NCBI GenBank assembly: GCA_963801065.1
Contig: CAWDDG010000004.1
Location: 496,001 to 560,000, forward strand
Source of the DNA: CAWDDG01 sp963801065
GTDB lineage: Bacteria; Actinomycetota; Actinomycetes; Jiangellales; Jiangellaceae
DNA length: 64,000 nt
Reading direction: 5' to 3'
The notes beneath the pieces are model-generated. The model had not been told where the DNA came from. It ran no database searches and saw only the letters and a program-made list of their open reading frames with translations. Each line of letters begins with the position of its first letter. Within the stretch, counting starts at the first letter, position 1. Below, in pieces: positions 26,342 through 36,054 of the stretch. The position numbers and the translations under genes were made by a program.

Positions 26342-26706
26342 CGTGACCCCAGGGACCGGTAGTAGTCGATCTTGTGGCGGATGCGGTCGCGCCGCTCGAA
26401 CAGGAGTTCGAGGTGGGCGGCGAGCTGCTTGTCGTGGTCTTCTAACAATGCCACGCGATCGGGCATTGTGTGGTCTCCGGAGCGGACCAACTCGGCGAAC
26501 TTGCGCAGCGTGTGGATCGGCATGCCCGTGTCGCGCAGGCACCGGACCAGGTCGAGCATCTCGACATCGTCGGCCTGATAGCGGCGGTGCCCGCTCGGCG
26601 CACGGTCGATACGGCGGAGCACACCGATGCGTTCGTAGTAGCGGAGCGTGTCGAGGCTGAAGCCGAACCGGTCGGCGACTTCGCCGGGCGAGTAGTAGGT
26701 GCTCAC
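26338..26706 (-). CDS. MerR-family transcriptional regulator
   Basis: A 122-residue MerR protein. The winged helix-turn-helix is complete (YSPGEVADRFGFSLDTLRYYERIGVL, then GHRRYQADDVEMLDLVRCLRDTGMPI), followed by a dimerisation coiled coil with LLEDHDKQLAAHLELLFERR. There are no Cys residues for metal or thiol sensing in the C-terminal part. The only Cys is in the RCLRD segment. A MerR-type dyad with a 19-bp spacer lies just upstream and a near-identical one drives the aldo/keto reductase at 48847. It is thus a likely carbonyl- or electrophile-responsive regulator of the AdhR/NmlR kind. Confidence 0.9.
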   Translation of the reverse strand: MSTYYSPGEVADRFGFSLDTLRYYERIGVLRRIDRAPSGHRRYQADDVEMLDLVRCLRDTGMPIHTLRKFAELVRSGDHTMPDRVALLEDHDKQLAAHLELLFERRDRIRHKIDYYRSLGSR

Positions 26707-26721
26707 GCCAATGAGGATGAC

Positions 26722-26744
26722 ACCTTGAGCGCAGTCCAGGTCAA
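26722..26744 (-). promoter_or_regulatory. MerR-type operator-promoter of merR
   Basis: Reading the minus strand, -35 TTGACC overlaps an inverted repeat ACCTGGAC-TGCG-CTCAAGGT, and a weak -10 (CATCCT) lies 19 nt downstream. The elongated spacer spanning the dyad is typical of MerR-activated promoters. It differs at only two positions within the 23-nt core from the site before the aldo/keto reductase at 48772. Confidence 0.65.
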
Positions 26745-26767
26745 AGGTGATCTTCCGTCTCTGCTAC

Positions 26768-29700
26768 TCATGCCGACGGCAACGCCCCATAGCCACCGCC
26801 ACCCGGCGTTTCGACGACGAGCACGTCGCCGATCCCCACCTCGACGGAGTCACAGCCCGCCATCACGACGACGCTGCCGTCGGCGCGCTCGACCCGGTTG
26901 CTGCCACGGGCACCAGGTTGCCCGCCGGCGAGGCCGTACGGCGGCACCCGGCGGTGTCCGGAGAGCATGCTGACCGTCATCGGCTCGAGGAAGCGCAGCC
27001 GCCGTACTGCTCCATCGCCACCGCGCCAACGTCCGGTGCCACCGCTGCCACGGCGGACCGCGAACGACTCGAGGAGCACCGGGAAGCGCGACTCCAGCAC
27101 CTCGGGATCGGTGAGCCGCGAGTTCGTCATGTGCGTCTGCACCACGGGCGCACCGGCGAAGCCCTCGCCGGCACCCGAACCGGACGCCACCGTCTCGTAG
27201 TACTGGTAGCTGTCGTTACCGAACGTCACGTTGTTCATCGTCCCCGACCCTTCGGCCTGGACACCCAGCGCGGCATAGAGGGCGCCGGTGATCGCCTGCG
27301 ACGTCTCGACGTTGCCGGCGACGACGGCCGCAGGGTACGTAGGCGCGAGCATCGATCCGGGGGGAACGATGATGCGCAGCGGCCGCAGACAGCCGTCGTT
27401 GAGCGGAATGTCGTCGGCGACGAGCGTGCGGAAGACGTAGAGGACGGCCGCGGTCACGACCGAGGTGGGCGCGTTGAAGTTCGTGTCGAGCTGAGCGGAC
27501 GAGCCGGTGAAGTCGATCGTTGCGGAGCGCTCCTCGCGGTCGACGGTGACACGCACCTCGAGCACAGCGCCGCTGTCCATCTCGTATGCGTACTCACCGT
27601 CACCGAGCGCATCGACGACGCGACGCACGGCCTCCTCGGCGTTGTCCTGGACGTGCCGCATGTACGCCTGCACGACGTCCAGACCGAAATGGTCGATCAT
27701 GCGGCGCACCTCTTCCACGCCCTTCTCGTTGGCTGCGATCTGGGCCCGCAGGTCGGCGAGGTTGGTCGCCGGGTTGCGTGACGGGAACGGTGCCCGGGTC
27801 AGCAGCGCCAGGGTCTCCGCTTCCCGAAGGCGTCCGCGCTCGACGAGCAGCCAGTTGTCGAAGAGCACGCCTTCCTGGTGCACGTCGCGGCTGAACGCCG
27901 GCATCGACCCCGGGGTCAGGCCGCCGATCTCCGCATGGTGGCCGCGCGCAGCGACGAAGAAGAGCACCTCGTGCCCGGCGTCGTCGAATACGGGCGTGAC
28001 GACGGTGATGTCCGGCAGATGGGTGCCGCCGTGGTACGGATCGTTGATCGCGTAGATGTCGCCGGGCTTGATCCGGCCCGCGTTCCGTCGGATGACCTCC
28101 TTGATGCTCGTGCCCATCGAGCCGAGGTGCACCGGCATGTGCGGTGCGTTCGCGATGAGGTTGCCGTCAGGGTCGAAAAGCGCGCACGAGAAGTCCAGAC
28201 GTTCCTTGATGTTGACCGACTGGGCCGTCGACTCCAGGCGCGCGCCCATCTGCTCGGCGATCGACATGAACAGGTTGTTGAAGATCTCGAGCAGCACCGG
28301 GTCGACCTCCGTGCCGGCCGGGTCGACGTCGAGGCGGGTCCGTGCACGCTCGACCAGCAGGTGCCCGTGCTCCGTGACCGTGGCCTGCCAGCCACCGTCG
28401 ACCACCGTGGTCGCGTCGTTCTCGGCGACGATCGCGGGCCCGCTGACGGCGTCGCCCGGACGGAGGCGCTCCCGGCGGTAGAGCGGCGCGTCCCGCCATA
28501 CGCCGCCCGCGTAGAGGCGAACCCGGTCGACCGGTGCGGTGGGGTCGGGGTGCGAAACGGTCGGCGTGTCGCGCAGATCTTGCATGATCAATGGGGGTGG
28601 GTCGGTCAGGCCGGTTGCCTCGACGGACAGCGCCTCGACGACCAGCGGGCGATCCATCAGGAAGGAGTACATGCGCCGGTAGGCGGCTTCGAACTCGGCG
28701 GTCATGTCGTCCGGCGCGGCCAGCCGGACGGCGATCGCCGTGTCGGTGCCGTCGTAGCGCAGGTACGCCCGCCGGGTGACCTCGATCTGGCGCGGCGCCA
28801 CGTCTCGTCCAGCAGCTCCGCACGTGCTGCGTGCTCGAGCTCGCCGCCGACGCGGTTCAGATCCGCCATGGCCGCCGGCTCGAGCCGGCGCTCGACCGAC
28901 TGCTCGCGCATCGCGGTCGTGTCGGCGAGGCCGATGCCGAGGGCCGAGAGGACACCGGCCATCGGCGGCACCAGTACGGTACGGATGCCGAGTGCGTCCG
29001 CCACGGCACAGGCGTGCTGCCCGCCTGCGCCCCCGAACGTAGTGAGGACGTATCCGGTGACGTCGTGACCCTTTTGAACCGAGATCTTCTTCACGGCGTT
29101 GGCCATGTTGGCGACCGCGATCCGGAGGAAGCCCTCGGCGACGTCCTCCGGGCTGCGGTCGTCGCCAGTCGTGGCCGCGATGTCGGCGGCGAGCTCTGCG
29201 AAGCTTCGCCGCACCGTCGCTGCGTCCAGCGGCTGGTCGCCGTCGGGCCCGAACACCATGGGGAAGTGGGCCGGCTGGATCCGGCCGAGCATGACGTTGG
29301 CATCGGTGACGGTCAGTGGTCCACCGTTGCGGTAGCACGCCGGCCCGGGGTCGGCGCCCGCGGAGTCCGGCCCGGCCCGGTAGCGGCTGCCGTCGAAGTG
29401 CAGGATCGAACCGCCGCCGGCGGCGACCGTATGGATGTCGAGCATCGGCGCGCGCAGTCGCACGCCCCCGATCTGGGTGTCGAACACGCGCTCGTACTCC
29501 CCGGCGTAGTGCGAGACGTCGGTGGATGTCCCACCCATGTCGAAGCCGACGACGTGGTCGAAGCCGGCGCGCGCCGACATGCGGGCCATACCGACGATTC
29601 CTCCCGCCGGCCCGGAAAGAACCGCATCCTTGCCGCGGAAATGACGGGCATCGGCGAGGCCGCCGTTGGACTGCATGAACATCAGCCGAACGCCGTCGAG

Positions 29701-30388
29701 CTCGGCCGCGACCTGATCAACGTAGCGGCGCAGGATCGGCGAGAGGAACGCGTCGACCGTCGTCGTGTCCCCGCGCGGCACCAGCTTCATCAGCGGGCTG
29801 ACCTCGCTGGACAGTGACACCTGAGGAAACCCGATCTGCTCCGCCAACTCCCCGACGGCCCGCTCGTGGGCCGGGTGGGCGTGGCTGTGCAGGCACACCA
29901 CTGCGACCGATCTGATGCCGTCGGCGTACGCAGATTTCAGCTCGGCCGCGAGGCGTGCGAGATCTGGCGCCCGCAGCACGCCGCCGTCGGCCGTGATGCG
30001 TTCGTCGACCTCGATCACATGCTGGTGAAGCAGCTCGGGAAGCACGATCTGCCGGTCGAAGATGCGCGGGCGGTTCTGGTACGCGATGCGCAGCGCATCG
30101 CCGAAACCGCGGGTCATGACCAAGGCCGTCCGCTCGCCCCGTGCGCTCGAGCAACGCGTTCGTCGCAACGGTCGTCCCCATCCGGACGACCTCGACCCGG
30201 TCGACCGGGATCGGCTCACTCGCCGCGACCCCGAGGAGTGACCGGATACCGGCTACCGCGGCGTCCGGGTAGCGGACCGGGTTCTCGGAGAGCAGCTTGT
30301 GCGTGACGAGGGTGCCGTCCGGACGGCGGGCGACGAGGTCGGTGAACGTGCCGCCCCGGTCGATCCAGAACTGCCAGCGCCCGGGCAT
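26768..30388 (-). pseudogene. 5-oxoprolinase (fused hydantoinase A/B), interrupted by two frameshifts
   Basis: The joined frames give a ~1206-residue ATP-dependent 5-oxoprolinase or hydantoinase. The HyuA half (N-terminal) has FWIDRGGTFTDLV, GTTVATNALLER, VLSGPAGGIVGM and VVGFDMGGTSTDVS; the HyuB half has IFNNLFMSIAEQMGARLE, NDPYHGGTHLPDI and FRTLVADD. One extra base near 30137 and one missing base near 28806 shift the frame; correcting each restores homology on both sides (ALLERTG to ERTALVMTRG, and LLDE to VAPRQIEVTRR). It would recycle 5-oxoproline to glutamate. A sequence error or recent decay are equally possible. It lies upstream of merR on the same strand. Confidence 0.85.
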
Positions 30389-30524
30389 GTGCCGACGATA
30401 CGTTTGCCGGCCATCCGCAGCGTGACCGCGAAGGCACGTTGGCTCATCGGGGACAGTGTCGGGCGAGCCAACTGTTGGCGTTCACCTGGGCAGACCGCGC
30501 GAGACCCCGATGCCCGGGCACGTC

Positions 30525-31217
30525 TCAGGCGCGTTCGATCATGATGCGGGGCGGGAACTCGCGGTCTGCGTACCGCCCGACGGAGTAGGTGGCGTACGCG
30601 TCGACGCCGGCGCTCACGGCACTGCCGATCACGGGCACACGCTTCGCGACCGCGAGCGTAGCCTGCTTGCCTGCGACCCGGGTCACCATCGCCTGGGTGA
30701 CCTGGGCGGTGATGCGCTCGAGCACGGCCGGGTCGATGTCGCCGACGCCGACCGCGACATCGTGTGGCGTGCCTGGTACGTCCTCGTCCTTCAGCGCGTC
30801 GCGCACTCCCTCCTCGCCCAGGAGTGCCATCAAGGCAGCCGCCCGCACCCGGGTGTCGGAGACCTCGTACCCGCGCAGGTGCGCGATGGTGGTGGTCATC
30901 CGGACCTGGAGCAGCGCGAGCCCGGCGATATTCGCCGGTATCGAGACCGCGAGGGTGACGACTCCGCCGAGATTGGTGACGAAGCCCTGGGCACCGGCCA
31001 GCCGGACGTGCTGCTCGATGACGCCCTTGATCGCCTGGTCGACGTCGTGGGTCTTCGCGAGGTGCTTGCGTCCGACCTCGCGGGCGCCCGGGAAGCCGGC
31101 GAAGCCGTCGATCGCCTTGTCCAGGAACTGGCGCACGCCGCGGGTGGCGATCGCCGGAGCTGCGCGCCGCGCCGCGACGGTGCCTGCCAAGTTCGTCATC
31201 GCCCGCCGGAAGGTCAT
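30525..31217 (-). CDS. EcsC-family protein
   Basis: A 230-residue protein with the EcsC pattern: an N-terminal helical part (FLDKAIDGFAGFPGAREVGRKHL), a central hydrophobic segment (GVVTLAVSIPANIAGLALLQVRM) and a C-terminal AKRVPVIGSAVSAGVDAYATYSVGRYA motif. The function of EcsC is not well defined; it is named from the ABC exporter locus of Bacillus. No partner genes are adjacent here. It is divergent from aat. Confidence 0.82.
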   Translation of the reverse strand: MTFRRAMTNLAGTVAARRAAPAIATRGVRQFLDKAIDGFAGFPGAREVGRKHLAKTHDVDQAIKGVIEQHVRLAGAQGFVTNLGGVVTLAVSIPANIAGLALLQVRMTTTIAHLRGYEVSDTRVRAAALMALLGEEGVRDALKDEDVPGTPHDVAVGVGDIDPAVLERITAQVTQAMVTRVAGKQATLAVAKRVPVIGSAVSAGVDAYATYSVGRYADREFPPRIMIERA

Positions 31218-31279
31218 GGGTCCGACCCTACGACGCTCGGCCGGGGGCGTGGCCGGTGAGAGGCTTTAGCCTGGATGGC

Positions 31280-32005
31280 GTGCCGGTCGAGCCGCCGCCG
31301 ACGCAGTGGGTTCTCCCGCCGGCCGTCCGGGCAGACCGGGACGGCCTCGTCGGTGTGGGCGCCGACCTGGAGCCGGGGACACTGCTGGCTGCGTATCGTT
31401 CCGGCATCTTTCCGATGCCGGTGGGGCGTCTGCTCCGGCCGGACTCGCAGCTCGCCTGGTGGTCGCCGGATCCTCGCGGGGTTCTCCCGTTGGACGGGTT
31501 GCGGGTGTCACGTTCACTGCGCCGCGCCTGTCGACGGTTCGAGATCCGGGTCGACTCGGCGTTCGACGATGTCGTCGACGCGTGTGCGGACCCGGCTCGC
31601 ACGGGCGCGTGGATCACGGACGACGTCGCTGCGGCGTACGGGCGTCTGCATCAGCTCGGCTGGGCGCATTCGGTCGAGGCCTGGACGCCGGACGGCCGGC
31701 TGGCCGGGGGTTTGTACGGCGTCGCCATCGGAGGCCTGTTCGCGGGGGAGTCGATGTTCCATGCCCCGCATCCCTGGGGGCGGGACGCGTCGAAGGTCGC
31801 ACTGGTCACGCTGGTGCACATGCTGACATCCGACGGCGTGGACGGCCGGCTGCTCGACGTGCAATGGGCGACCCCGCATCTTCGACGCCTCGGCGTTGTG
31901 GCGCTTCCCCGTCCGGAGTACCTGACCATGCTGCGCGTGGCCCTGGCACGGCCCGCGCCGGCTCGGCTCAGCTCCGTCAGAAGCCGCGCAGCCGGTCGGG
32001 AATGA
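31280..32005 (+). CDS. aat: Leucyl/phenylalanyl-tRNA--protein transferase
   Basis: About 241 residues of the Aat family. Conserved blocks are visible: GLVGVGADLEPGTLLAAYRSGIFPMP, WWSPDPRGVLPLDGL, AWITDDVAAAYGRLHQLGWAHSVEAW, GGLYGVAIGGLFAGESMFH and DVQWATPHLRRLGVV. The enzyme adds Leu or Phe to N-terminal Lys/Arg of proteins as an N-degron for ClpS/ClpAP. A TAGCCT box 7 nt before the GTG at 31280 favours this start; a GTG at 31256 is in frame. Its 3' end overlaps the convergent PPOX gene by 29 nt. Confidence 0.92.
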   Translation: MPVEPPPTQWVLPPAVRADRDGLVGVGADLEPGTLLAAYRSGIFPMPVGRLLRPDSQLAWWSPDPRGVLPLDGLRVSRSLRRACRRFEIRVDSAFDDVVDACADPARTGAWITDDVAAAYGRLHQLGWAHSVEAWTPDGRLAGGLYGVAIGGLFAGESMFHAPHPWGRDASKVALVTLVHMLTSDGVDGRLLDVQWATPHLRRLGVVALPRPEYLTMLRVALARPAPARLSSVRSRAAGRE

Positions 32006-32399
32006 CTCGGAGCGGGACCGAGTAGTCCTGCGCGAAGCTCTCAAGTGTGTACCCGATCCGCGCGATCGGCCCGGCGTACTTGACGTCGTACGCAGCCCGC
32101 TCGTCGCGCGAAGGCGCGGCACCCTCCAACGTCGCGTCACCGGTGAAGACGGCAATCTCGTCGCCCAGTTGGTCGCCGCGCAGGTTCAACGACACCCGCG
32201 GGCTGCGGGCGACGTTGTGCAGCTTGCGCTTGTCCGGCTGGCTGAAGATCAGGAACTCGGCGCCGGTCCAGAGGAACCAGACCGGGCTCGGTTGTGGCGT
32301 CCCGTCGGCATCCACGGTTGTCAGCCAGATCACCTCTTCGCGTACGAGGTCGTCGGCTATCCGCGCGCCGAATCTGGTGGTCGTGTCCAAGGTGAACAT
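31977..32399 (-). CDS. PPOX-class F420/FMN-dependent oxidoreductase
   Basis: A 140-residue split-barrel flavoprotein. The pattern IWLTTVDADGTPQPSPVWFLWTGAEFLIFSQPDKRKLHNV and SPRVSLNLRGDQLGDEIAVFTGDATLE is that of the TIGR03667-type F420-binding enzymes of the pyridoxamine-phosphate oxidase fold. The substrate is unknown. Cofactor choice (F420 or FMN) cannot be told from the sequence alone. It ends inside the 3' end of aat. Confidence 0.85.
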   Translation of the reverse strand: MFTLDTTTRFGARIADDLVREEVIWLTTVDADGTPQPSPVWFLWTGAEFLIFSQPDKRKLHNVARSPRVSLNLRGDQLGDEIAVFTGDATLEGAAPSRDERAAYDVKYAGPIARIGYTLESFAQDYSVPLRVIPDRLRGF

Positions 32400-32470
32400 C
32401 CGGACTCCTGTCGTCAGCCTGCGGCGAAACGGTGGAAGGGTTTCAGCACAGCCCGTGAAACGATGACGCC

Positions 32471-33334
32471 ATGCCGGAGCTTCCGGAGGTCGAAGCGCTC
32501 GCCGCTTTCCTGCGGGAGCGCGCCGTCGGCGAGGTGATCGCCCGGGTCGACGTTGCGACGATCAGCGTGCTGAAGACGTATCACCCCCCGGTGACGGCGC
32601 TGGCCGGCCTCACCGTGACCGGTGTGACCCGCCACGGGAAGTTCCTCGACATCGACTGCGACGGCGTGCATCTCGTGATCCACCTGGCTCGGGCCGGCTG
32701 GCTGCGTTGGAGCGAAAGCCTCTCGCCGAAGCCGCCCAAGCCCGGCAAGGGTCCGTTGGCGCTGCGCCTGCACCTGGCAGATGGCACCGGCTTCGATCTC
32801 ACTGAAGCGGGAACCCGCAAGCGGCTGGCAGTTTACGTGGTCCGCGATCCGGCCGAGATTCCCGGCGTCGCGCGGCTGGGCGTCGATCCACTGTCGGACG
32901 AGTTCACGGCTCAACGGCTGCGTGAGCTGCTCGATGCCGCCGGCCGGTCCCAGGTCAAGGGCGTGCTGCGGGACCAGTCCGTCATCGCCGGCATCGGCAA
33001 CGCCTATTCGGACGAGGTTCTGCACGTGGCCCGCTTCTCGCCGTTCCACCCGTCGTCGACGTTCACCGATGCCGAAGTCGTGGCTCTGCACGAGGCCATC
33101 GTCGCAACGCTCCGCGACGCCGTGAAACGGTCCGCGGGTCTGGCCGCGCGCGACCTGAAGGACACCAAGCGCGCCGGCCTGCGAGTCCACGGACGCACGG
33201 GAGCGCCCTGCCCGGTCTGCGGCGACACCGTGCGCGAGGTGTCATTCGCCGACTCCAGCCTCCAGTACTGCCCGACCTGCCAGACCGGCGGCAAACCGCT
33301 GGCCGACCGGCGCCTCTCCCGACTGCTGAAGTGA
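32471..33334 (+). CDS. Fpg/Nei-family DNA glycosylase
   Basis: A 287-residue DNA-formamidopyrimidine or endonuclease VIII-type glycosylase. After the initiator Met comes the catalytic PELPEVEAL; the H2TH region contains VLRDQSVIAGIGNAYSDEVLHVARFSPF, and the C-terminal zinc finger has CPVCGDTV and YCPTCQTGG. The product removes oxidised bases and cleaves the backbone. It is 7 nt upstream of an aldo/keto reductase. Whether it prefers purines or pyrimidines is not clear from the motifs. Confidence 0.92.
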   Translation: MPELPEVEALAAFLRERAVGEVIARVDVATISVLKTYHPPVTALAGLTVTGVTRHGKFLDIDCDGVHLVIHLARAGWLRWSESLSPKPPKPGKGPLALRLHLADGTGFDLTEAGTRKRLAVYVVRDPAEIPGVARLGVDPLSDEFTAQRLRELLDAAGRSQVKGVLRDQSVIAGIGNAYSDEVLHVARFSPFHPSSTFTDAEVVALHEAIVATLRDAVKRSAGLAARDLKDTKRAGLRVHGRTGAPCPVCGDTVREVSFADSSLQYCPTCQTGGKPLADRRLSRLLK

Positions 33335-33340
33335 GAAGAG

Positions 33341-34117
33341 ATGACCGACCTCGACGTGACCCTGGCCGGTGGCAGCTCGATGCCACTGATCGGGTTGGGG
33401 ACCTGGCGTATGCGCGGCCGCCAGGCGTACGACGCCGTCCGCCATGCACTGGACGTCGGCTACCGCCACATCGACACGGCGACGATGTACGGCAACGAGG
33501 CCGAGATCGGCCGGGCGCTCCGCGACAGCGGCGTGCCGCGCACCGACGTGTTCCTCACCACGAAGCTGGCGCCACGCGACGCCGGGCGAGAGCAGGCCAC
33601 GATCGCGGCGAGCCGGCGGGCGCTCGGCACCGACCACGTCGACCTGTGGTTGGTCCACTGGCCGCCCAGCGGTAGGGCCCGCGCCGAGACCTGGCGCGAG
33701 TTCATCGCCGCCAGGGAGTCCGGCGCGGCCGGGGCGATCGGTGTCAGCAACTACAGCACCGCACAGATCGACGAGCTCACGCAGACCACCGGCGTCACGC
33801 CCGAGGTCAACCAGATCGAGTGGTCGCCCGCCCTGTTCGACGCCCGGCGTTCCGACGAGCTGCGGGACCGCGGCGTCGTCCTGGAGGGGTACAGCCCGCT
33901 CCGGGCCAGCTGGCTCGGCGATCCGGTGCTGTCGGAGATCGCGTCGAAACACGGCGTCACGCCGGCCAGGGTGATCCTGCGCTGGCACATCGACCACAGA
34001 TTCGTCGTGATCCCGAAGTCGACGCACCGCGAGCGGATCGAGTCGAACTTCGACGTCTTCGACTTCTCGCTGGACCCCGATGATCTCGCTCGGTTGGATG
34101 CCCTGGGCGGTCGCTGA
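33341..34117 (+). CDS. Aldo/keto reductase (diketogulonate-reductase-like)
   Basis: A 258-residue TIM-barrel NADPH-dependent reductase. The catalytic tetrad is visible: Asp in YRHIDTATMYGNE, the Tyr of that motif, Lys in TTKLAP and His in LVHWPP. The cofactor region is IPKSTHRERIESNFDVFDF. It starts 7 nt after the glycosylase gene, so the two may be co-transcribed. Substrate unknown. Confidence 0.92.
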   Translation: MTDLDVTLAGGSSMPLIGLGTWRMRGRQAYDAVRHALDVGYRHIDTATMYGNEAEIGRALRDSGVPRTDVFLTTKLAPRDAGREQATIAASRRALGTDHVDLWLVHWPPSGRARAETWREFIAARESGAAGAIGVSNYSTAQIDELTQTTGVTPEVNQIEWSPALFDARRSDELRDRGVVLEGYSPLRASWLGDPVLSEIASKHGVTPARVILRWHIDHRFVVIPKSTHRERIESNFDVFDFSLDPDDLARLDALGGR

Positions 34118-34169
34118 CGCCCTGTCACGATGCTTCTGAGCGGTTCGGCGGGACCTTGACCGCGGCGCG

Positions 34170-34619
34170 TCAGCTGGCTGAGGATTCACCGAGCACCGCG
34201 GTCGCCGCGTCCCAGCGTGCGATCTCGCAGCCGTTCTCGCGCGAGAACGACGCGTCGACCGCCTGGCCACCCCAGCTCCCGCTCACGGCGGCGGTCTGAG
34301 GTCCACCGTAGATCTGCGTGCACATCTGGTCGGCCGGCACCGGCGCGAATGCCGTGGCGTCGAGCCCGCCGAGGGCTGCGCATGCCGCCCCAGGGTCGGG
34401 GTGGTTGCCGCCCGCGGGGTCGCAGGTCAGGGTCCACTCCTGGGCCTCTGAGCCGTCACCTGCGTCGAACGCGATGGTCAGAGAGGTCTGTGGCGTCGGC
34501 TCGGCCGGACCGCCGGGCGTCGTCGAGACGACCGGGACGTCGTCATCGGTGCCGCATGCCGTCAGCGTCAACCCAGCGCCGACGAGCAGCGCTACCGTCC
34601 GCCTCATCCGCACCCCCAT
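34170..34619 (-). CDS. Subtilisin-inhibitor-like (SSI) lipoprotein
   Basis: A 149-residue exported protein with a lipobox (GLTLTACGT). The mature part has the SSI family pattern: LTCDPAGGNHPDPGAACAAL, then FAPVPADQMCTQIYGGPQTA, GSWGGQAVDASFSRENGCEIARW. The paired Cys residues of the inhibitor fold are present. SSI proteins block secreted serine proteases such as subtilisins; a lipid-anchored form would protect the cell surface. An ATG four codons downstream of the chosen start may be the true start. Confidence 0.85.
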   Translation of the reverse strand: MGVRMRRTVALLVGAGLTLTACGTDDDVPVVSTTPGGPAEPTPQTSLTIAFDAGDGSEAQEWTLTCDPAGGNHPDPGAACAALGGLDATAFAPVPADQMCTQIYGGPQTAAVSGSWGGQAVDASFSRENGCEIARWDAATAVLGESSAS

Positions 34620-34765
34620 CTGACGTCGTTACCGCCCCACCGGTTCCGTCCCCTGCCCCGCCTCGCCCCGTGATCTGTCGACTACGTCCACGTCTTGCCG
34701 TGCCGATGGACATGATCATGGGAGAGGGGCAAGCGACGACGGGGCGCGACACGCCGTCTGGCACC

Positions 34766-34802
34766 GTCTAGCGAAATCTACGGAGAATGCTAGACGAGCC
34801 CA
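34766..34802. repeat. CTAG-rich 37-nt repeat, upstream copy
   Basis: This copy contains CGTCTAGC and GCTAGACG as an 8-bp perfect inverted repeat spaced by 16 nt (34765-34796). It covers the -35 region of the ATPase gene. It aligns without gaps to a copy at the gene's far end, 26 of 37 bases identical, including the last GCTAGACG. Confidence 0.55.
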
Positions 34803-34808
34803 TAAGGT
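34803..34808 (+). promoter_or_regulatory. -10 box for the ATPase gene
   Basis: TAAGGT stands 6 nt before the GTG start, right after the CTAG-rich repeat. It implies a leaderless transcript whose promoter would be covered by any protein bound to that repeat. Confidence 0.45.
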
Positions 34809-34814
34809 CCGATT

Positions 34815-36005
34815 GTGGATCCAGTGCGCAACCCGTACGCGCCCGGCGCCGGGCAGCGCCCGCCGGAGCTCGCCGGTCGCGACCGCGAACTCCATCAGTT
34901 CGAGGTGGTGCTCGAGCGGGTGGCGCGCGGGCGGCCCGAGCGCAGCCTCGTGCTCACCGGTCTGCGCGGCGTCGGCAAGACGGTGCTGCTCAACGCGCTG
35001 CGATCGCAGGCGATCGGCCGGTTGTGGGGTACCGGCAAAATCGAGGCGCGGCCGGATCAGTCGCTGCGCCGGCCGCTCGCCAGCGCTCTGCACATGGCGG
35101 TCCGTGAGCTGACGCCTCGGCATCGTGCGCCTGGGCAGGTCGATGCGTTCCTCGGCGTGCTCAAGGCGTTCGCGCTCCGGTCGGCGCCCGAGGGCGCCAA
35201 GCTGCGCGAGCGGTGGCAGCCGGGCATCGACGTCGCCGCGACGTCAGGGCGAGCGGACACCGGCGACATCGAGGTCGACCTGGTCGAGCTGTTGGTCGAT
35301 GCAGCCGGTGTCGCACGCGACGTGGGCGTGGGCATTGCGGTGTTCGTCGACGAAATGCAGGACGTCCCTGGGCCGGACGTGTCAGCGCTGTGCGCCGCGT
35401 GTCACGAGTTGTCGCAGCAAGGGCTGCCGCTCGTGGTCGTCGGTGCCGGGTTGCCGCACCTGCCGGCGGTGCTGTCGGCGTCGAAGTCCTACTCCGAGCG
35501 GCTGTTCCGCTACGTCCGCATCGACCGGCTGGGCCGCGCGGCCGCGGACCGAGCGCTGGTGGCTCCGGCTGCAGAGGAGGGCGTCGCTTACGAGACTGGC
35601 GCCCTCGACGCGCTTTACACCGCGACCGAGGGTTACCCGTACTTCGTCCAGGCATACGGCAAGGTCACCTGGGATCACGCGCCGCACAGCCCGGTGACCG
35701 CCGCCGACGTCCTGGTCGCATCCCCGGAGGCCGAGGCCGAGCTTGCCGTCGGCTTCTTCGGCTCCCGGTACGAGCGGGCCACACCGGCCGAGCGCGATTA
35801 CCTGCGGGCGATGGCGGCGCTGTCCGAGACGACCGACGGCATGGTGCCGACGGCTGAGGTCGCCGGCTACCTGGGCCGCAAGCCCTCCTCGCTGTCGCCG
35901 GCGCGTGACTCTTTGATCAAGAAGGGCCTCGTGTACTCCGCCGAGCGGGGCACGATCGCGTTCACCGTCCCTCACTTCGGCACGTATCTCCGCAAGCACG
36001 GCTGA
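34815..36005 (+). CDS. AAA-family ATPase with winged-helix C terminus
   Basis: A 396-residue STAND-like or Cdc6-like ATPase. Walker A is GLRGVGKT at residues 49-56, Walker B is VFVDEMQD near 180, a sensor-like VVVGAGLPHL follows, and a lid region includes GYPYFVQAYGK. The last ~100 residues resemble a winged helix (AERDYLRAMAAL, AGYLGRKPSSLSPARDSLIKKGLVY). No signal peptide. The role is unknown. The gene stands alone between two CTAG-rich repeats and before a large hairpin, hinting at self-contained regulation or past mobility. Confidence 0.85.
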   Translation: MDPVRNPYAPGAGQRPPELAGRDRELHQFEVVLERVARGRPERSLVLTGLRGVGKTVLLNALRSQAIGRLWGTGKIEARPDQSLRRPLASALHMAVRELTPRHRAPGQVDAFLGVLKAFALRSAPEGAKLRERWQPGIDVAATSGRADTGDIEVDLVELLVDAAGVARDVGVGIAVFVDEMQDVPGPDVSALCAACHELSQQGLPLVVVGAGLPHLPAVLSASKSYSERLFRYVRIDRLGRAAADRALVAPAAEEGVAYETGALDALYTATEGYPYFVQAYGKVTWDHAPHSPVTAADVLVASPEAEAELAVGFFGSRYERATPAERDYLRAMAALSETTDGMVPTAEVAGYLGRKPSSLSPARDSLIKKGLVYSAERGTIAFTVPHFGTYLRKHG

Positions 36006-36054
36006 CACCCTGACTGCGTCGGGCCCAGCGATCACGCTTCCACCCACGTGACGC

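Noticed and set aside
28702..30219. Possible programmed ribosomal frameshifting in the oxoprolinase
   Set aside because: No slippery heptamer with downstream structure was seen at either break; one break needs an inserted and the other a deleted base.
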